From Megascapheus bottae (lineage: Eukaryota; Chordata; Mammalia; Rodentia; Geomyidae): a DNA stretch of 64,000 nucleotides. The stretch is taken from contig JANJXV010000020.1 of assembly GCA_024803745.1 (NCBI GenBank), positions 18,578,777 to 18,642,776 on the forward strand, read 5' to 3'. Below the pieces are notes generated by a model. It was not told the origin of the DNA, searched no databases, and was given only the letters and a program-made list of their open reading frames with translations. Below are positions 13,061 to 25,393 of this stretch, piece by piece. The position numbers and the translations under genes were made by a program. Position 1 is the first letter of the stretch. Each line of letters starts with the position of its first letter.

Positions 13061-13664
13061 GTAGCCAAGGTTATTGACATGGTCTTAGAGATATAAACGT
13101 AACTACATAGACATACCAACCTATTATGGGATATATATTCTGTTGACATAATGTTATATAGATTGGTGTGTATCTATGACATACAATCTCTCAGCTTAAT
13201 TTTAATTATGCTTTAAAATCTATGTGCCAGTGATTGCATATAGAAACTCCCTTCTTGAATACTTGTTTGTTAAACGTGACATTTGAAATATGATGTAAAA
13301 ATCAGTGTTAATAAAATCTTTCCAAAAAAAACCCTTTGAGCGTAATGAAGTTTTCTCCTTGATATTGTTCATCTTAATTATACTGGCACAGCAATATAAG
13401 TTTGTCTTAAACAAGGTCTGATATTTGCAGTAGATTTCAGTGAGCTAAAATCAAGGTATTTGCAGAGCGCCTCCAGTTTTCAAATTCTATTTCTTTAATT
13501 TTCCAACTATGAGGAAAAGTGCATTCCTTCGATTTTTCCTCCATTTGCATTGTGAGTAGTATGGCATCTCCCAGCGTCTCTTTTTATGAGATTCTGCTCC
13601 AGTCACCACATCTCCTTGACTCTTACTTTTTCCTCTCTTTTTCTTGTCTTCTCATACCTTGTCT
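13061..13664. other. Unique sequence, no gene seen
   Basis: No repeat or coding signal recognised. Confidence 0.5.
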
Positions 13665-13885
13665 CTTTTTTTCTGATACTGGAACTCAGGGTCTGAAGAT
13701 TTTCCAGTTTTTTTCTTTTGCTGAAAGCTCTGGCACTCTAACACTTAAACCATTCCCAGGTTTTTAGCAGTGATTTAGAGATTACCGTCTCAGGGATTTG
13801 TCTCCTGGTCTGTTTTGAAGTGTAATTCTCAGCTCTGAGCCTGCTGAGTCGCTAGGATTACAGGCCTGAACCACTGGTGCCTGAT
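13665..13885 (-). mobile_element. Old B1-type dimer SINE
   Basis: On the plus strand gatactggaactcagggtct, cttaaaccattcccagg and ctaggattacaggcctgaac are the reverse complement of a B1-led dimer. It is well diverged and has an insertion in the middle. Confidence 0.7.
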
Positions 13886-14394
13886 TCCTTTCTCTTACAT
13901 GAACCATTGTGATTATATTGGGCTTACATGTATAATCTCTGTTTTAACATTTTTAACTTAAATATATCTCCAAAATCCCTCTAGCTATTTAAGGTAACAT
14001 ATTCACAGATTCTAGGGATTAGGGTGTGAATCCTTTTTCCAGGTATGAAAGCGCATAATTCTGTCAAACGCTATAGGTATTTTAACTGTGAGTGAAGTAT
14101 ACTGTAAAGCAATGGTGATTAAACATTGTCAGGAAAGTAACACAATATCCTTAATTAAATAATAATTAGTTTAGTGTATATGGATGATAACTAAACAACT
14201 TTTACACTTGGTCTAGAAATAATAAAGTCATCCATTCAGTATGTTGATTGCTAGGAAGGTATGAGCATTGGAGGGCCAATGTTATACAGAGATACAATTA
14301 AAATAAGTAAATAGAAACACAAAATAACATGTTTCTCATTTTTTATATTCAGCAAATGAAGATTGTACTTGGTGAAGTGCTTACTGAAACGGAA
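13886..14394. other. Unique sequence, no gene seen
   Basis: AT-rich, nothing recognised. Confidence 0.5.
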
Positions 14395-14515
14395 ATTAAG
14401 GCAGTTACTGAGGGTTCATGCATGTAATCCTAACTACACAGGAGGCTGAGATCTGAGGATTAGGGTTAAAAGCCAGTCCAGGCCAAGACTGTGAGCATCC
14501 ATTTTCCCAAAGCAT
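14395..14515 (+). mobile_element. B1-type SINE left monomer
   Basis: Reads catgcatgtaatcctaacta, caggaggctgagatctgagg and aaaagccagtccagg, which is the B1 left monomer used by the B1-Geo dimers. The right monomer is missing. Confidence 0.8.
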
Positions 14516-15574
14516 CTTATTTGACATCTCAGATATCCATTACCAAAGAACCTATGTGTACTAAGGAATTAATAAATTTTGATAAAATCAAAAAAGCTTC
14601 TTGCAGAAGCTGTTACCAAAATTAATGAATATAAATAGATTAATTTCGATTCTTTTACTTAGTTTCATAAATGTTGATTTATAGATCCATTCACTCACAG
14701 GATAAATAATTGAACATATAAGCTAATAATTAAGATAATAAGGATAAACAGGAAAAAGACTTCATGTGATTTGAGGAGGCAGATTATAACAATAAATGTA
14801 TTAGTAATAGGATAGTCTGAGGACTTTGAACTAATATAATTCAATTGAGGAATCCTTTCATACTTTTATAAAAGCAGACCCTCATGATAAACTAGAAAGC
14901 TTTTCTAAAAACTATGAAGAAATATCAAATAAACTGATTATAGTTTAATGTTCAGCTACCACATTCATATAGTGTTTTAGCTAAGAAATATGGGAGAAAA
15001 AAAGCAATGCTACTTAATTTCTGTAAACATTGTCAAATTATTTTTTACAGGGAATAATCACTTTCACTTCAAGTATCTTAGCAAAGCATAGAACTAATCA
15101 TTTTTATGATGTACACTTTTACCATTTTTGTGTGCCTTCATTTACAAGCCTTCAAACGACATCTATAGTTTCAGAGATTACATTTCTATCAATGACATTT
15201 TGTATATGTAGTAGCTATTTTACCTATATTTTCTGTTCCTAGTATCATTCCTCTTCTCCCCTCCAAATTACTGTAACTAAAAAGGATATATTTATTGATA
15301 GGTCATGTAATACTGTAACTTAAATTTCCAAAGTAATGAAAAATTATGAAACTCACTAGTTCTTCGATAGGTTATTTTTAACAAATTATATAACCATATT
15401 ATTATAGCATATTTGTTCCTATTAAATATACAAGATGATTTCGTGTCTACATTTTCAAATTTTCTTTTTGTAATGATCAGTTTTTGTGCAGAGATATTTT
15501 ATTTAAGACCTAGAGATATTTCCCTGATCCTGAGAGTCTGGTGCTTGTAGGTTTTTATTTTTATTTCAATAAGC
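14516..15574. other. Unique AT-rich sequence, no gene seen
   Basis: No repeat or exon is recognised; the open frames are short and T-rich. Confidence 0.5.
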
Positions 15575-15890
15575 ATAATTTTATTTTATTTTATTGTATA
15601 GAGGGGTTACAGATACATTTATCAGGTAATAGGTGCATTATTTCTCACACATTGATACCCCTTCTCATGTTTTTGTCCCCATTCCCCTCCCCCCATCATC
15701 TTGTTTTCCCCCCTGCCTTTTTCTATTTCAGATAAACAAATAAAAATATATACGCTATAGAAGGTAACAAAGTCAGATACAGTAACAATATGAGATTAAT
15801 CATAAGGGCAAAAAAAGAGAAGAGAAATAATATAGTACATTAAGGACAACAATCACACAAGATTACACCCTTGAGTCTGCTTGGAACTCA
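15575..15890 (-). mobile_element. L1 3'UTR fragment (rodent-specific L1)
   Basis: Reverse complement of the L1 3' end: on the plus strand ttattgtatagaggggttac, cattgatacccc, cccattcccctcccccc and acagtaacaatatgagatta. Only the 3'UTR is present. Possible imperfect target-site duplication: gagtctggtgcttg near 15535 and gagtctgcttgg near 15874. Confidence 0.85.
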
Positions 15891-17504
15891 GAGAAGTCAC
15901 CATCTTGTTTCTAGCGCAGTTGCTTCAGTGATATTGAATTTTTCAAGTGAGATACTGACAACTGCTTATCTTTACTGCAAGGTAAGCATTTCCTAGAGCA
16001 ATGCTGTATGGAAATGTGGAGATTTTTAATCAGTGAATCACATTGCTATCAGGCATTGTCAAAGCACACCAGAGGTGTGAGAAACATTAAAAGATGTATG
16101 CCAAGCCCATCTTCTCAGCACACAAAGAAATAAATAAAGTATTCTGGATTGTGTCATAAGAATTTCCAAAAATGTTAAGTACTTTGTAGTATTGATTGTA
16201 ATAATATATTGGTCTTCAAGCTAAAATTTTAACCAATTAAAGTAATATAAATACTTAGGTAAGCAATTTTCACTTGACAAATATCTGTATTTGTATAAAA
16301 TTAAACATAGACCCATGTTCTATTATATAAACACTGCATTATAAATCAGAAATGTGTTTTAATCAAAAGACAGGTATGAATTAATGTTAAAATATGAGAT
16401 AAAAGGGCCAAAACTGAAAATGAACATATGGATGTGAATAGTAGAATGAATAACTGTTATCCTCACATATACATGGACTGAAGAAAATGGCCAAATTACA
16501 AATTCATTAATAGCACTGGTGAAATTCATACATAATGCTTTGTCAGTACACAAATATATAGTCTAGATTCCCTTTACGTAAAGTTCAGATAAAGTGGGAA
16601 TTACTGGTGTTGGCTGATCACAAGAGTATAAAGCAAGCGATTTCAGGGTGAGAGAGTGTTTTATTTCTTGAGGTGAATTTAAATTTTGTGAAAATCTATG
16701 TAACTGTGTAATTTGTATGCATTTGTTAATGCTAATCTCCATTAAGAACTTTCTTGAAAAACCTATGATCTTGCTAATACTTGCTCACAGTAACATTTGA
16801 TCAAATGGTAGTTCTAAAAAAAACTGTTAGAACCCTCGATTATGTGACCATATTATATAAATTATTCCATCAAAAATTACAAATTTCCATGTGTAATGAG
16901 CACCAAATTATAAATTGTCCTATATGTATAATAAAAATTGTTCACTACAAAGTATTTTTAAAAATAGACAATCTGGGATTATTTTGAGATTGAAAGCTAA
17001 TAGATTAAGTCAAACAAGCTATAATGTTCATTGCATACATAAAAGCAACTTAAAGATATATCTTTGGTCTCAGGTAATCCATCTTAAATAATCTACTAAC
17101 TTACAATTTTTGAATCTCATGAACGTCTGCATCTGCAAAATTTCGAAGCTTTAATACATTTTTCTAAAGGAAACTTTAAAATCAAGTGTACTTAGGTATA
17201 ATTCACCTATAATAAAATTAATACATTATAAATATATAATTTCATGAGTTTCAAAATTTCACATAGTCCTATTATAATTGTAATACAGTTTCCAAATTTC
17301 CTTATGTTCTTTATATTGAACTACCATCTCTTTAAATCCAACTCACTTCAACCACTCAGCTGTCTACTATACCAAAAGTTTCTTCTTTTCTAGAAAATGA
17401 TGTAAATGAAAGAATACACCATGCAGTAATTTGTATCTTCTTTAATTAATATAATGTTTTTTGATACTGGCTTATTTTTGCATGCATCAATTGTTTCATT
17501 CTTT
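15891..17504. other. Unique AT-rich sequence, no gene seen
   Basis: About 1.6 kb without recognised repeats or exons. Confidence 0.5.
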
Positions 17505-18000
17505 TTTAAAATTTTATTGTCAGGAGGTTACAGTTATATTCGTCAGGTAGCATGTGCATTACTTTTTGCATATTGATACCTCCTCTCATGTTTTTGTCTG
17601 TTTCCCTCCTTCCAACCCCTCCCAACCATCTTGTTTTCTGTTTAACTTGATTGAAATTTTGTTTGATTTCCAGAAAATCTTGGTTCTGTAATAGGGGTTC
17701 TCTAATTCTATAATATTGTTTGGGCTACCCTGCAAATGTTAATTGGCTGTTTGTTGATAGTGTTATTCAAGCTTTTAATATTTTTTTCTTCTGTCTACAT
17801 GTTATGCTGATAACTGAGGGAAAAGCTATTAAGGTCTCCTACTGTAATTACATGGACTATTTAGGATTGTTACATTTTCTTGAAGAAGTACTATCTATGT
17901 TCGTACACTGTCCCTTGTTTACCACCTTTAATTCTTTTCTGCATGTCCTTTTCTGAAATCCAGTTTTTATGTTTTAAGCTGGCTAGGTTATGAACTTTGA
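17505..18000 (-). mobile_element. L1 3'UTR piece plus old L1 ORF2 endonuclease-region piece
   Basis: 17505-17645 is the reverse complement of the L1 3' end (ttattgtcaggaggttacag, ttgatacctcctctcatg). From about 17650 to 18000 the text (aaggtctcctactgtaatta, tatttaggattgttacattt) is the antisense of the ORF2 endonuclease segment that encodes the VGDFNT motif in L1. Either two elements abut or one L1 has a very large internal deletion. Confidence 0.6.
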
Positions 18001-19662
18001 CAGTTTGGTGATGTCATAAAGGTATATTTTTAATGTTTTTGATGCTGAATACAGTAGTGAATAAAACAAAAATCATATATAAACAAAGTCTTCTGTGACT
18101 GAATGAACCTTACTGAACTGTTAGTGGGTTGAAATGAGTCAGTTCATTACATATATTTAGCAAAAAAGTAGCTGTATGAATGGATGAATGGCTGATTCAA
18201 AAATTCACTGATTAAAGCAGTATTAAAATTATTTGGGTTAAGAAAAATGTTAGGAAAGAAAACATTATGTTTTGGTAATAAAATGCACTGAAAATTTCAA
18301 CATCTTCATTTCAGAATCGATGCACTGACTTTCTTTCTCTTCCCCATACAAACATGTATCTGTTCATCTCTCCCTCAAATTAAGTGTCAGTTATTCTTTT
18401 TAAAATAGATTTTGGGTGTAGTTGATGTGTAATAACCATACATATTTTTGATGTGAATATTTTAATTCTGGTAAAATACAACTTATTTTTCTTTTGTCTT
18501 TTGTCTTATATCTAAGAAATTATAAATTAAATGAATATCATGAAGATATTCTTTCCCATTAAAAAAGTCTTATTAGCATATAATATGGAAAAATTACTAG
18601 GCTACCGAATAATATGCCGAAATGATTATTTAGATAATGTCTTTTTACACTAAAGCACAAACGCTTAGCCCCAGCTGCAGACTTAATACTAGACCATGTT
18701 AGAAACATATATTCCCCCATCTAAACTTCAGTTTCGTTTGCATGCTGAATTCAGTAAAAACGTTCAACTTTATTCTATTTCTGAGTCTTGGAATATCAAG
18801 GAGTCATCTTAACAAGTTATTACATCTTCATTCTAGTCACTCTATATCTCTCAACTTTTCCAGTGTTTCACCTTGTTTTAACGCCACAGCACTAGTAGTG
18901 TACTGTCAGTTGTATTGTAATGATAGTTTTCCCAAGGCCAGAATTAATTGGTTCTTACAACAAATGTAAACTGTCTGCCTGGCAAAGCCCAAAACTCCTT
19001 GACTCAGTTCTCCATTTGTTCACCTTACTTTTAATTCCTATCGTGGTGGCCACTTTCTATCCCTGTGAATCCCTTCTTCTTCCCGAGGAAGAATGATGTG
19101 TTCCCTTTCTCCATACATTCTGCCTGAGAACATCTTTTCCTATTGTCCTCTAGTGAGCAGCTGACTTAACCTCTGTCATCCGTCTCTGTGGTTTAGGGGA
19201 CTCATGTCTCAGGTCATAACTTTCAGTGGTCCACCTGGTGAAGCTATTTGTCACCAATCTTCCTGATAGTGCTAATTTTACATTAGGATGGCATAAACAT
19301 ACACATTATTATGTCAAAATAATTTAATCATCTGGATCCATGCTGTCATTGAGAAGACTGGGTTTCCTCCTCAGCAGTGTGGGAATATCTTCCCTTCGCT
19401 CTTTCGCTCTGACTTAATCTCCTTGTTTGTTGTGAAATGTACAGGAGTGAATAGGAGACAAAGGAATATAGAAGAGAAACTAAAGGAAAAAGCATTCCCC
19501 AGTTGGTCATTCAGTGAGAAATTTGGTGCTCTTCACTATTCTGAAATAGCTTAAATCTCTTCCACAGCATAACGCAGAAGACACATATTTTCTTAGGTAT
19601 AGGCTATTCAAGAGTTTTAGGAAAAGTTCAACTAGAAAAAGAAATGAAAGCAAACCTTCCTC
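18001..19662. other. Unique sequence, no gene seen
   Basis: The part at 18960-19450 is less AT-rich than its surroundings but gives no coherent reading frame. Confidence 0.5.
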
Positions 19663-19673
19663 ATGTCATATTT

Positions 19674-19875
19674 AATTTCTTTTTCTTTTGCCAGTCCTAG
19701 GCTAGAGCTCAGGGTCTGAACACTGTCCTCAGACTTTCTCAAGGCTAGAGCTTTACCACTTGAGCCTCAGCACCACTTCCGGCTTTTTTCTATGTATGTG
19801 GTACTGAGGAATCCAACCCGGCTCTTAGTGCATGCTACGCAAACATTCTACCCCTAGGCCAAACTCCGGGACCTA
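19674..19875 (-). mobile_element. IDL-Geo SINE, full length
   Basis: Reverse complement of the complete dimer (ttttgccagtcctaggctag, cttgagcctcagcaccactt, ctatgtatgtggtact, ccctaggccaaactccggg). Perfect 11-bp target-site duplication atgtcatattt at 19663-19673 and 19876-19886. Confidence 0.92.
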
Positions 19876-20108
19876 ATGTCATATTTTAGATGCTATGGCA
19901 AACAATTCCTATTATTCTATCACATACACCTAGAAAAATAGGCAAATATAGATCTATTCTGTACCTACTTATTGCTTTCTATGAATAATGAACATTAAAG
20001 GCACATAAGCACACATACAAGTAAATGTTCGTTAATATCATTAAAGCTAATAATCTTATGTCTCCCTGATTTAAAAAAAATGCTTCAATATTTTAAGAAC
20101 AGAAACAT

Positions 20109-20353
20109 GATGCCAGGCGTGGTGGGTTACGCCTGTAATCCTCTTTACTCAAGAGGCTCAGATCTGAGGATCAAGGTTTAAAGCCAGCCTGGGCACAAAA
20201 GGACCTGAGACTCTTATCTCCAATTAACCTCTAGAAAACAGGAAGTGGGGTTTGGCTCAAGGGTAGGGCGGTAGCCTTGAGCTGAAGAGCTCAGGAACAA
20301 TGCCCAGGCCGAGTTCAAGCTCCATGGCCCACAAAAAAGAAAAAAAAAAGAGA
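20109..20353 (+). mobile_element. B1-Geo dimer SINE, full length
   Basis: Begins tgccaggcgtggtgggttac (7SL/B1 head), continues with agcctgggcacaaaagg and gagactcttatctccaatta, then the right monomer ggaagtggggtttggctcaa, gtagccttgagctgaagagc, and an A-rich tail. Fairly well preserved. Confidence 0.9.
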
Positions 20354-20357
20354 AAAT

Positions 20358-20610
20358 ATCTCTTTGGCTGTCCCTTGGTTATCTAATATTGTTACAGTAT
20401 TTTACCTTGTTATCTGATATATTGTATATATGACTATTTGGTTATTTGAAATAGGATAGGGAAGGGGGTGGGGGAGGAAAATGGGAACCAAGACATGAGA
20501 AAGAGTATCAATGTTTGCGAAGTAATGCACCTCTTATCTGCTGAATATAATGTAACCCTTTTATTAATTACAGTAAAAAATATATGGAAAAAAAGAAAAG
20601 AAAAGAAAGG
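20358..20610 (+). mobile_element. L1 3'UTR fragment
   Basis: Contains cccttggttatctaatattg, ttgttatctgatatattgta, the G-rich tract gggaagggggtgggggagg, agagtatcaatgtttgc and the terminal attacagtaaaaaatatatg. It directly abuts the tail of the preceding SINE. Confidence 0.88.
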
Positions 20611-21123
20611 AACTGGTCTGCTTTGTGACTTGGTATGAGAGATTAAAATTAAATGTTGTGTTGGTTAGCAATGAATACTTTGTTCATAATACCTGAGTCT
20701 AGCTAGATGGGAATTTACAATTAACTAGAAAAACATTATTAGATATGAGTATTTCCTTTCTAATAACATGTAAGAACAGGATTGAAAATCTAGTGCCCTT
20801 AAGGAAGTAGTATTTTTAAAGAATAAAACAACAACAAAACGCATACAAAAACACAATTTGAAAACAGTCCATGCATCTTAATAATCTCTGAAAGTATTTC
20901 TCAATTAAACACTCAACTACTTAACAAGTGAGTACCATGATTTTTACTTAACATAAACATATGCCTTTAAAAGCATCAGTATTTATAGGGCCATTGGCCA
21001 TCTTCAGATCAGCCATCTTTATATTAAAATATAAAAGACAAATTAGATATTTGATTCACATATTAAAACATGACAATAGGAATTTCCTTAGACTTTTGTT
21101 TTAATTTAAAAAAGACTACATAA
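20611..21123. other. Unique AT-rich sequence, no gene seen
   Basis: Nothing recognised. Confidence 0.5.
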
Positions 21124-21386
21124 ATGCTGGGAACAGTGGCTCATACCTGTAATCCTAGCTACTCAGGAGGCTGAGATCTGTGGATTGCAGTTGAAAGCCA
21201 GCCCAGGCACTAAAGATCACTAAAGATGGTGAGACTCTTATCTACAATTAACCATTAGAAAACCAGAAGTGGGGCTGTGGCTCATGGAGTAGGACAGTTG
21301 CCTTGAGCTGAAAAGTTTAGTGCCCAAGCCCAGAGTTCAAGCCCCACAACTGATGAAAATAAATAAACAAACAAATAAATAAAATA
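21124..21386 (+). mobile_element. B1-Geo dimer SINE with small internal duplication
   Basis: Head tgctgggaacagtggctcat, B1 body caggaggctgagatctgtgg, right monomer gtggggctgtggctcatgga, and a tail of AAAT/AAAC units. The segment cactaaagat occurs twice in tandem in the middle (about 21208-21227), an internal duplication not seen in the other copies. Confidence 0.9.
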
Positions 21387-22392
21387 CTGCATTAGGGATT
21401 GTTTAAAAATTATAAGGAAATTAATTTAAATATTTCATTTTAGGTAAACTTTTTATCATACCTTCCATAAGCCTATTAAAAGTAAGAAAGCTGTCTATCT
21501 TGATTTAATCTAATTGTAGAAAATTATTAAAATACATTAACTATTAAAATGTTACCTAAGCAATGCCTACTTCTGCCATCTGGTGGCAAAATCAAAAGTA
21601 ATATTCACTACTGACATCAGCATTGTAAACAAGTCCTGAATGAGCAATGATAAATTAATCTCCCCGAGAGCAAAAAACATTTTTCACTTGAAAACAGCAA
21701 CATTTATAGGTGTTTTAGTGTTTTCTTTGTTGTTATTGTTTAGTAGGATTATATTCTAAATTTGTTTGGAATATTGTTATGTGCATGCTGAACACACTAA
21801 TAATTCTTCAAGCTAGCAAAGGAACTATCAATTTTATATCAAGTTAGATCAGGTCCTTAAATTCTGCATTTATTTTACATAGGTAGAAATTCTTAAAATG
21901 TCTAGAATTATATTAACCTTATATTTCAAGAACCCTTTCGAAAAGATCACTGTTTTACTGTATAGCCTGTTATTTATAACTTACTTTCCTGCCTAGAATC
22001 TGTCTTTTTACTCTTAGGCATTGCAGCGACCATTGTTAAATGAAGATATTATAAAGTTAAAACAAAAATAGTTTGAACTATGAGTAAGTTCATTTGCATG
22101 ATAAGTATTTGGCCATATTTTTCTATGTGAGTTCTTTTATCCTTTAACAAATTTGAAAGGTTGAATGTAATTACATATTTGAGAACCACAGAATTTAGGA
22201 GCTGTGGAAGAGCCATTTAGACATCACAAGCTTGATTTTTCTACTAAATAAATAACTAATACATGCTTAACATTTATCCTATTCAGAAACTTTTTCTAAA
22301 GACTTGAAATATACTTGCCAGTCTCTATCTCCATCAGCCTTAGGCTTTTGGAAATTGAAATCTATCTAACAAAACTCTACATACCGCTCCAC
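21387..22392. other. Unique sequence containing a CTCF-like motif
   Basis: No repeat or exon is recognised. The only notable short signal is the CTCF-like motif at 21573-21586. Confidence 0.5.
21573..21586 (-). promoter_or_regulatory. Candidate CTCF-binding motif
   Basis: The minus strand reads CCACCAGATGGCAG, which fits the vertebrate CTCF core CCASYAGRKGGCRS at every position. It lies in unique sequence, not in a SINE. By simple arithmetic with equal base frequencies about 0.03 such matches would be expected on both strands of 64 kb. Occupancy cannot be judged from sequence. Confidence 0.45.
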
Positions 22393-22605
22393 TTTTCTTT
22401 CCTTTTCCTTTTTCTTTTTGGCCAGTCCTGTGGCTTGAAATTAGAGCCTGGTCACTGTCCTTAGGTTTACTCGAGGCCAGTGTTCTACCACTTGGGCCCT
22501 AGCAACATTTCCAGCTTTTTCTATGTATGTGGTCCCTAAGAATCAAATCCAGGGCTTCATGTATGCTAGGCAAGCATTTTACCACTAGGCCAAACTTCTG
22601 GCCTG
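22393..22605 (-). mobile_element. IDL-Geo SINE
   Basis: Reverse complement of the dimer: pyrimidine-rich tail, ggccagtcctgtggcttgaa, ttccagctttttctatgtat, ttttaccactaggccaaact. Moderately diverged. Confidence 0.88.
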
Positions 22606-22676
22606 ATGGAATATTACCAACATTACAGGCAGATAACCTTTCTAGTAAGTGTGTGCATGTGCGAAACTTGCTATTA

Positions 22677-22880
22677 TTCCTAAGGGTTTAAGCTCAGGGC
22701 CTGAATGCTTCCCTGAACATTTTTGCTCCAAGCTACCACTCTACTGCTTGAGCAACAACTTCACTTCCAGCTCATAGGTGGTTAAATGGAGATGAGTCCC
22801 ATGGACTTTCCTGCCTGCATTGGCTTTAATCTCAGCCTCCTAAGTAGCTGGAATTGCAAGTGTGAGCCATGGCCTCATGG
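22677..22880 (-). mobile_element. B1-Geo type dimer SINE, older copy
   Basis: Plus-strand text gtttaagctcagggcctgaa, ctgcttgagcaacaacttca, tcagcctcctaagtagctgg, gcaagtgtgagccatgg is the reverse complement of right monomer then B1. A short (TGC)n run follows at 22898-22926. Confidence 0.78.
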
Positions 22881-23396
22881 CTCTAATAAGCTCTAATGCT
22901 TCTGCTTCTGTTGCTGCTGCTGCTGTGGGTACATGTTTGTGTGGAGTGCATGTATATAAATTTAAAATATCACTTTTGCAATTTATGCTTTACTTATCTA
23001 TTTTTACTGTGTTTGATCAAACCTGTGTGTAGTAAGTCCATTAACAAGGCAAATTTATTGTATCCTAGAATAAAAGCCAAATGAAACTAAAGAAAACAAA
23101 GCTATTCAATGTAACTGCCAAACGCCTTTCTCTTCATCTGATGTCTTTTTGATTTCCCGATGATTTTACATTCTTAGTTCACCCTTTTCTGAGCAAACAA
23201 ATGGTGAAAAATGCATTCAGATAAAAGGAGGGAGAGAAAGAAAGATGCGTCTGCATAATTCAATGAAAAATGTACCAATTTTATACTAAGTAATCAGTTT
23301 AAATATGTATTCTTCTAAAACCTTTGCATCTTTTGTAAGATCATGAATATTAATATTATTCATTTTAGAGAATCAGATGCTATGTTCTTTTAACAC

Positions 23397-23620
23397 AACA
23401 TTAGTAGTATTTTTTTTTTTTGCCAGGCCTGGGCTTGAGCTCAGGGCCTGAGCACTGTCCTTGGATTTTCTCAAGGCTAGAGCTCTACCACTTGAGCCTT
23501 AGCACCACTTCCGGCTTTTTCTACATATGTGGTACCAAGGAATCGAACCCAGGTCTTCATGCATGCTAGGCAAGCACTTTAACCACTACGCCAAACTCCC
23601 AGCCCAACATTAGTAGTATT
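23397..23620 (-). mobile_element. IDL-Geo SINE with perfect target-site duplication
   Basis: The element body is about 23412-23605, in reverse orientation with a T-run at its left (A-tail). The flanking sequence aacattagtagtatt is duplicated perfectly at 23397-23411 and 23606-23620 (15 bp). Low divergence and an intact duplication suggest a younger insertion than most in the window. Confidence 0.95.
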
Positions 23621-24530
23621 TATTTCTATCTTTGTCTTCAAAATCAAGATAGGAATTGTTTTAACCTTTATTCTTGCAAGATAATTTGTTCTTCTTCACA
23701 GTTTCCTTGGGAAAAATTTGCAATTTGGTGCTCATATTCTCTCCACTGGATGGCTGATGAGGGACCATCTAAGGTCTATATATTCCCTCCTTCATGGTTT
23801 TGCCTAGTGAACATATCAATAGCCACAAAGGCAAGCAGCCACATAAGCGAAGTGAAACATTCTTCCTTTTCCTTATGACAAACAAAGGAAAATCAACCAA
23901 AAGTGACTTTTTTTCCTTTTGGAGTCACTGTGTTGGTGACCTGAAAATTATAGCATTAGTTTGACACAAATGATACTGTGATAAGTAAATGCAGTCACGT
24001 TATGCAGGATTTATAACAATGGGAATTCTATTTAGAAAATGTTTCATCCTTCAAATTTATAAATTCTAATGTTATAAATTAAGAGTATATGAAAATCTAG
24101 TAAAATTAACTATTTTTACTCCCAACACTTTATTCTCATAATAATGATCAGGTGTTTGATTGTACATAAGTTCAGAATACTGACATTTCTGCCTTAAAGT
24201 AAGGCTTAAATTCAGAAGTTTATCATTATAAATAAATGAATTGGTGATTGATGAGTCATGGCTCTCAGGATTTCATCCAGGTTTTCCATTTCTCTCTTTA
24301 TCTTTTTTAATCTCTCTCCTGATATCTCCTGTCTGATATCCATCTTTTTATTGTGCTGTCTTTGAAATTCCACCTTAGATCACCTGTTTAGCCTGCAATA
24401 AATTTGCTGAAAATATTCATGCCTTATTTATAGTTATGAAAATAATTATATACTTTGCATTCTGCAAAATGTATTATTTGGACCTGGGAGATAATATGGC
24501 ATTTTCTCTGGATAATCTGTCAATCTCCTA
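23621..24530. other. Unique sequence, no gene seen
   Basis: Nothing recognised. Confidence 0.5.
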
Positions 24531-24567
24531 AAATGGGGGGGGTGAGGTTGCTGGTTTTATTGTTTTG

Positions 24568-24622
24568 TTTTGTGTGTTTTGTATTTGTGTGTGTGTGTAT
24601 GTGTGTGTGTGTTTACGTGTTG
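24568..24622. repeat. (TG)n simple repeat
   Basis: TG-rich tract with TATG and TTTACG interruptions; it causes the apparent cysteine/valine-rich open frame on the plus strand. Confidence 0.9.
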
Positions 24623-24769
24623 TGCACACGTGTATGTTCAGGCACACATAGCACGCAGATGCATGATGTAGCGCTAAACTGCATGCATAAATTCTAGGGC
24701 TTGACCCATGTGGTCCACACATTATTTCTGTGCCCACAGCAGATGATTTACCTCTTGGCCAAAGTCCCA

Positions 24770-24890
24770 CTTTGAATTTTTGGAAATCATATTTCACATA
24801 CTTCTTGTCAAAGCTGGCTTTGAACAACAGTTTATATATCTATTAATAGCTAGGATTTCACTTTTTAAGCCACTGGAGCCTAGCTAAAAT
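24770..24890 (-). mobile_element. Old B1-like SINE fragment
   Basis: tgtcaaagctggctttgaac, taatagctaggatttcac and agccactggagcctagc are the reverse complement of a degenerate B1 left monomer. The part at 24690-24770 may be its decayed right monomer. Confidence 0.5.
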
Positions 24891-25270
24891 AGTTCTTTGC
24901 ATACATGATGAAAACACTTAATATAAAAAACAGAATTTGTTAATAGCTTTTACATTTGTACTGTCAAAGAATGGATTATTTTCTTAAAGGTAGGTAATTC
25001 CTAGAAACATAAATTAGTAAGTTTTGAAAGTGTTTACTCCTCACAAAGAAATTGATTATTCTTCCTCATATCTCCATTCTATACTTGAATATTTTTGACA
25101 GTTGCTTAAATAGTAACTTTTTCCAAGAATGCTAGATTAGATTTAAGATCACAAAGTAAAGATTCATAAAAAAAGAATGTTACCTATTTACTTTCCTTCA
25201 TATACATTTCAGCTTCCCAGCTGAATCTTTTAGCCCTTTAGTCAATTCTACATTTTCAAAGTTTTGCTCA
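24891..25270. other. Unique AT-rich sequence, no gene seen
   Basis: Nothing recognised. Confidence 0.5.
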
Positions 25271-25271
25271 C

Positions 25272-25347
25272 AGCTAGGGGTATAGCTCAAGTGGTAGAGT
25301 GCCTGCCCCGCAGGTATGAGGTCCGGTATTCAAACTCTAGTTCTACT
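25272..25347 (+). mobile_element. Monomeric ID-like SINE (tRNA-Ala derived)
   Basis: Reads ggggtatagctcaagtggta (A-box region), gtgcctgccccgcaggtatg (anticodon-arm region) and aggtccggtattcaaactct (degenerate B-box region). This is the single-monomer ID form with no Geo half. The B-box departs from GGTTCRANYCC, so internal Pol III promoter function is doubtful. Its tail has turned into a microsatellite. Confidence 0.8.
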
Positions 25348-25355
25348 AACAGAAA

Positions 25356-25358
25356 GGA

Positions 25359-25393
<35 letters not shown>

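Noticed and set aside
25272..25347. Possible functional tRNA-Ala gene
   Set aside because: The B-box is degenerate, the arms do not form a full cloverleaf by eye, and a SINE-type tail follows; it is an ID element.
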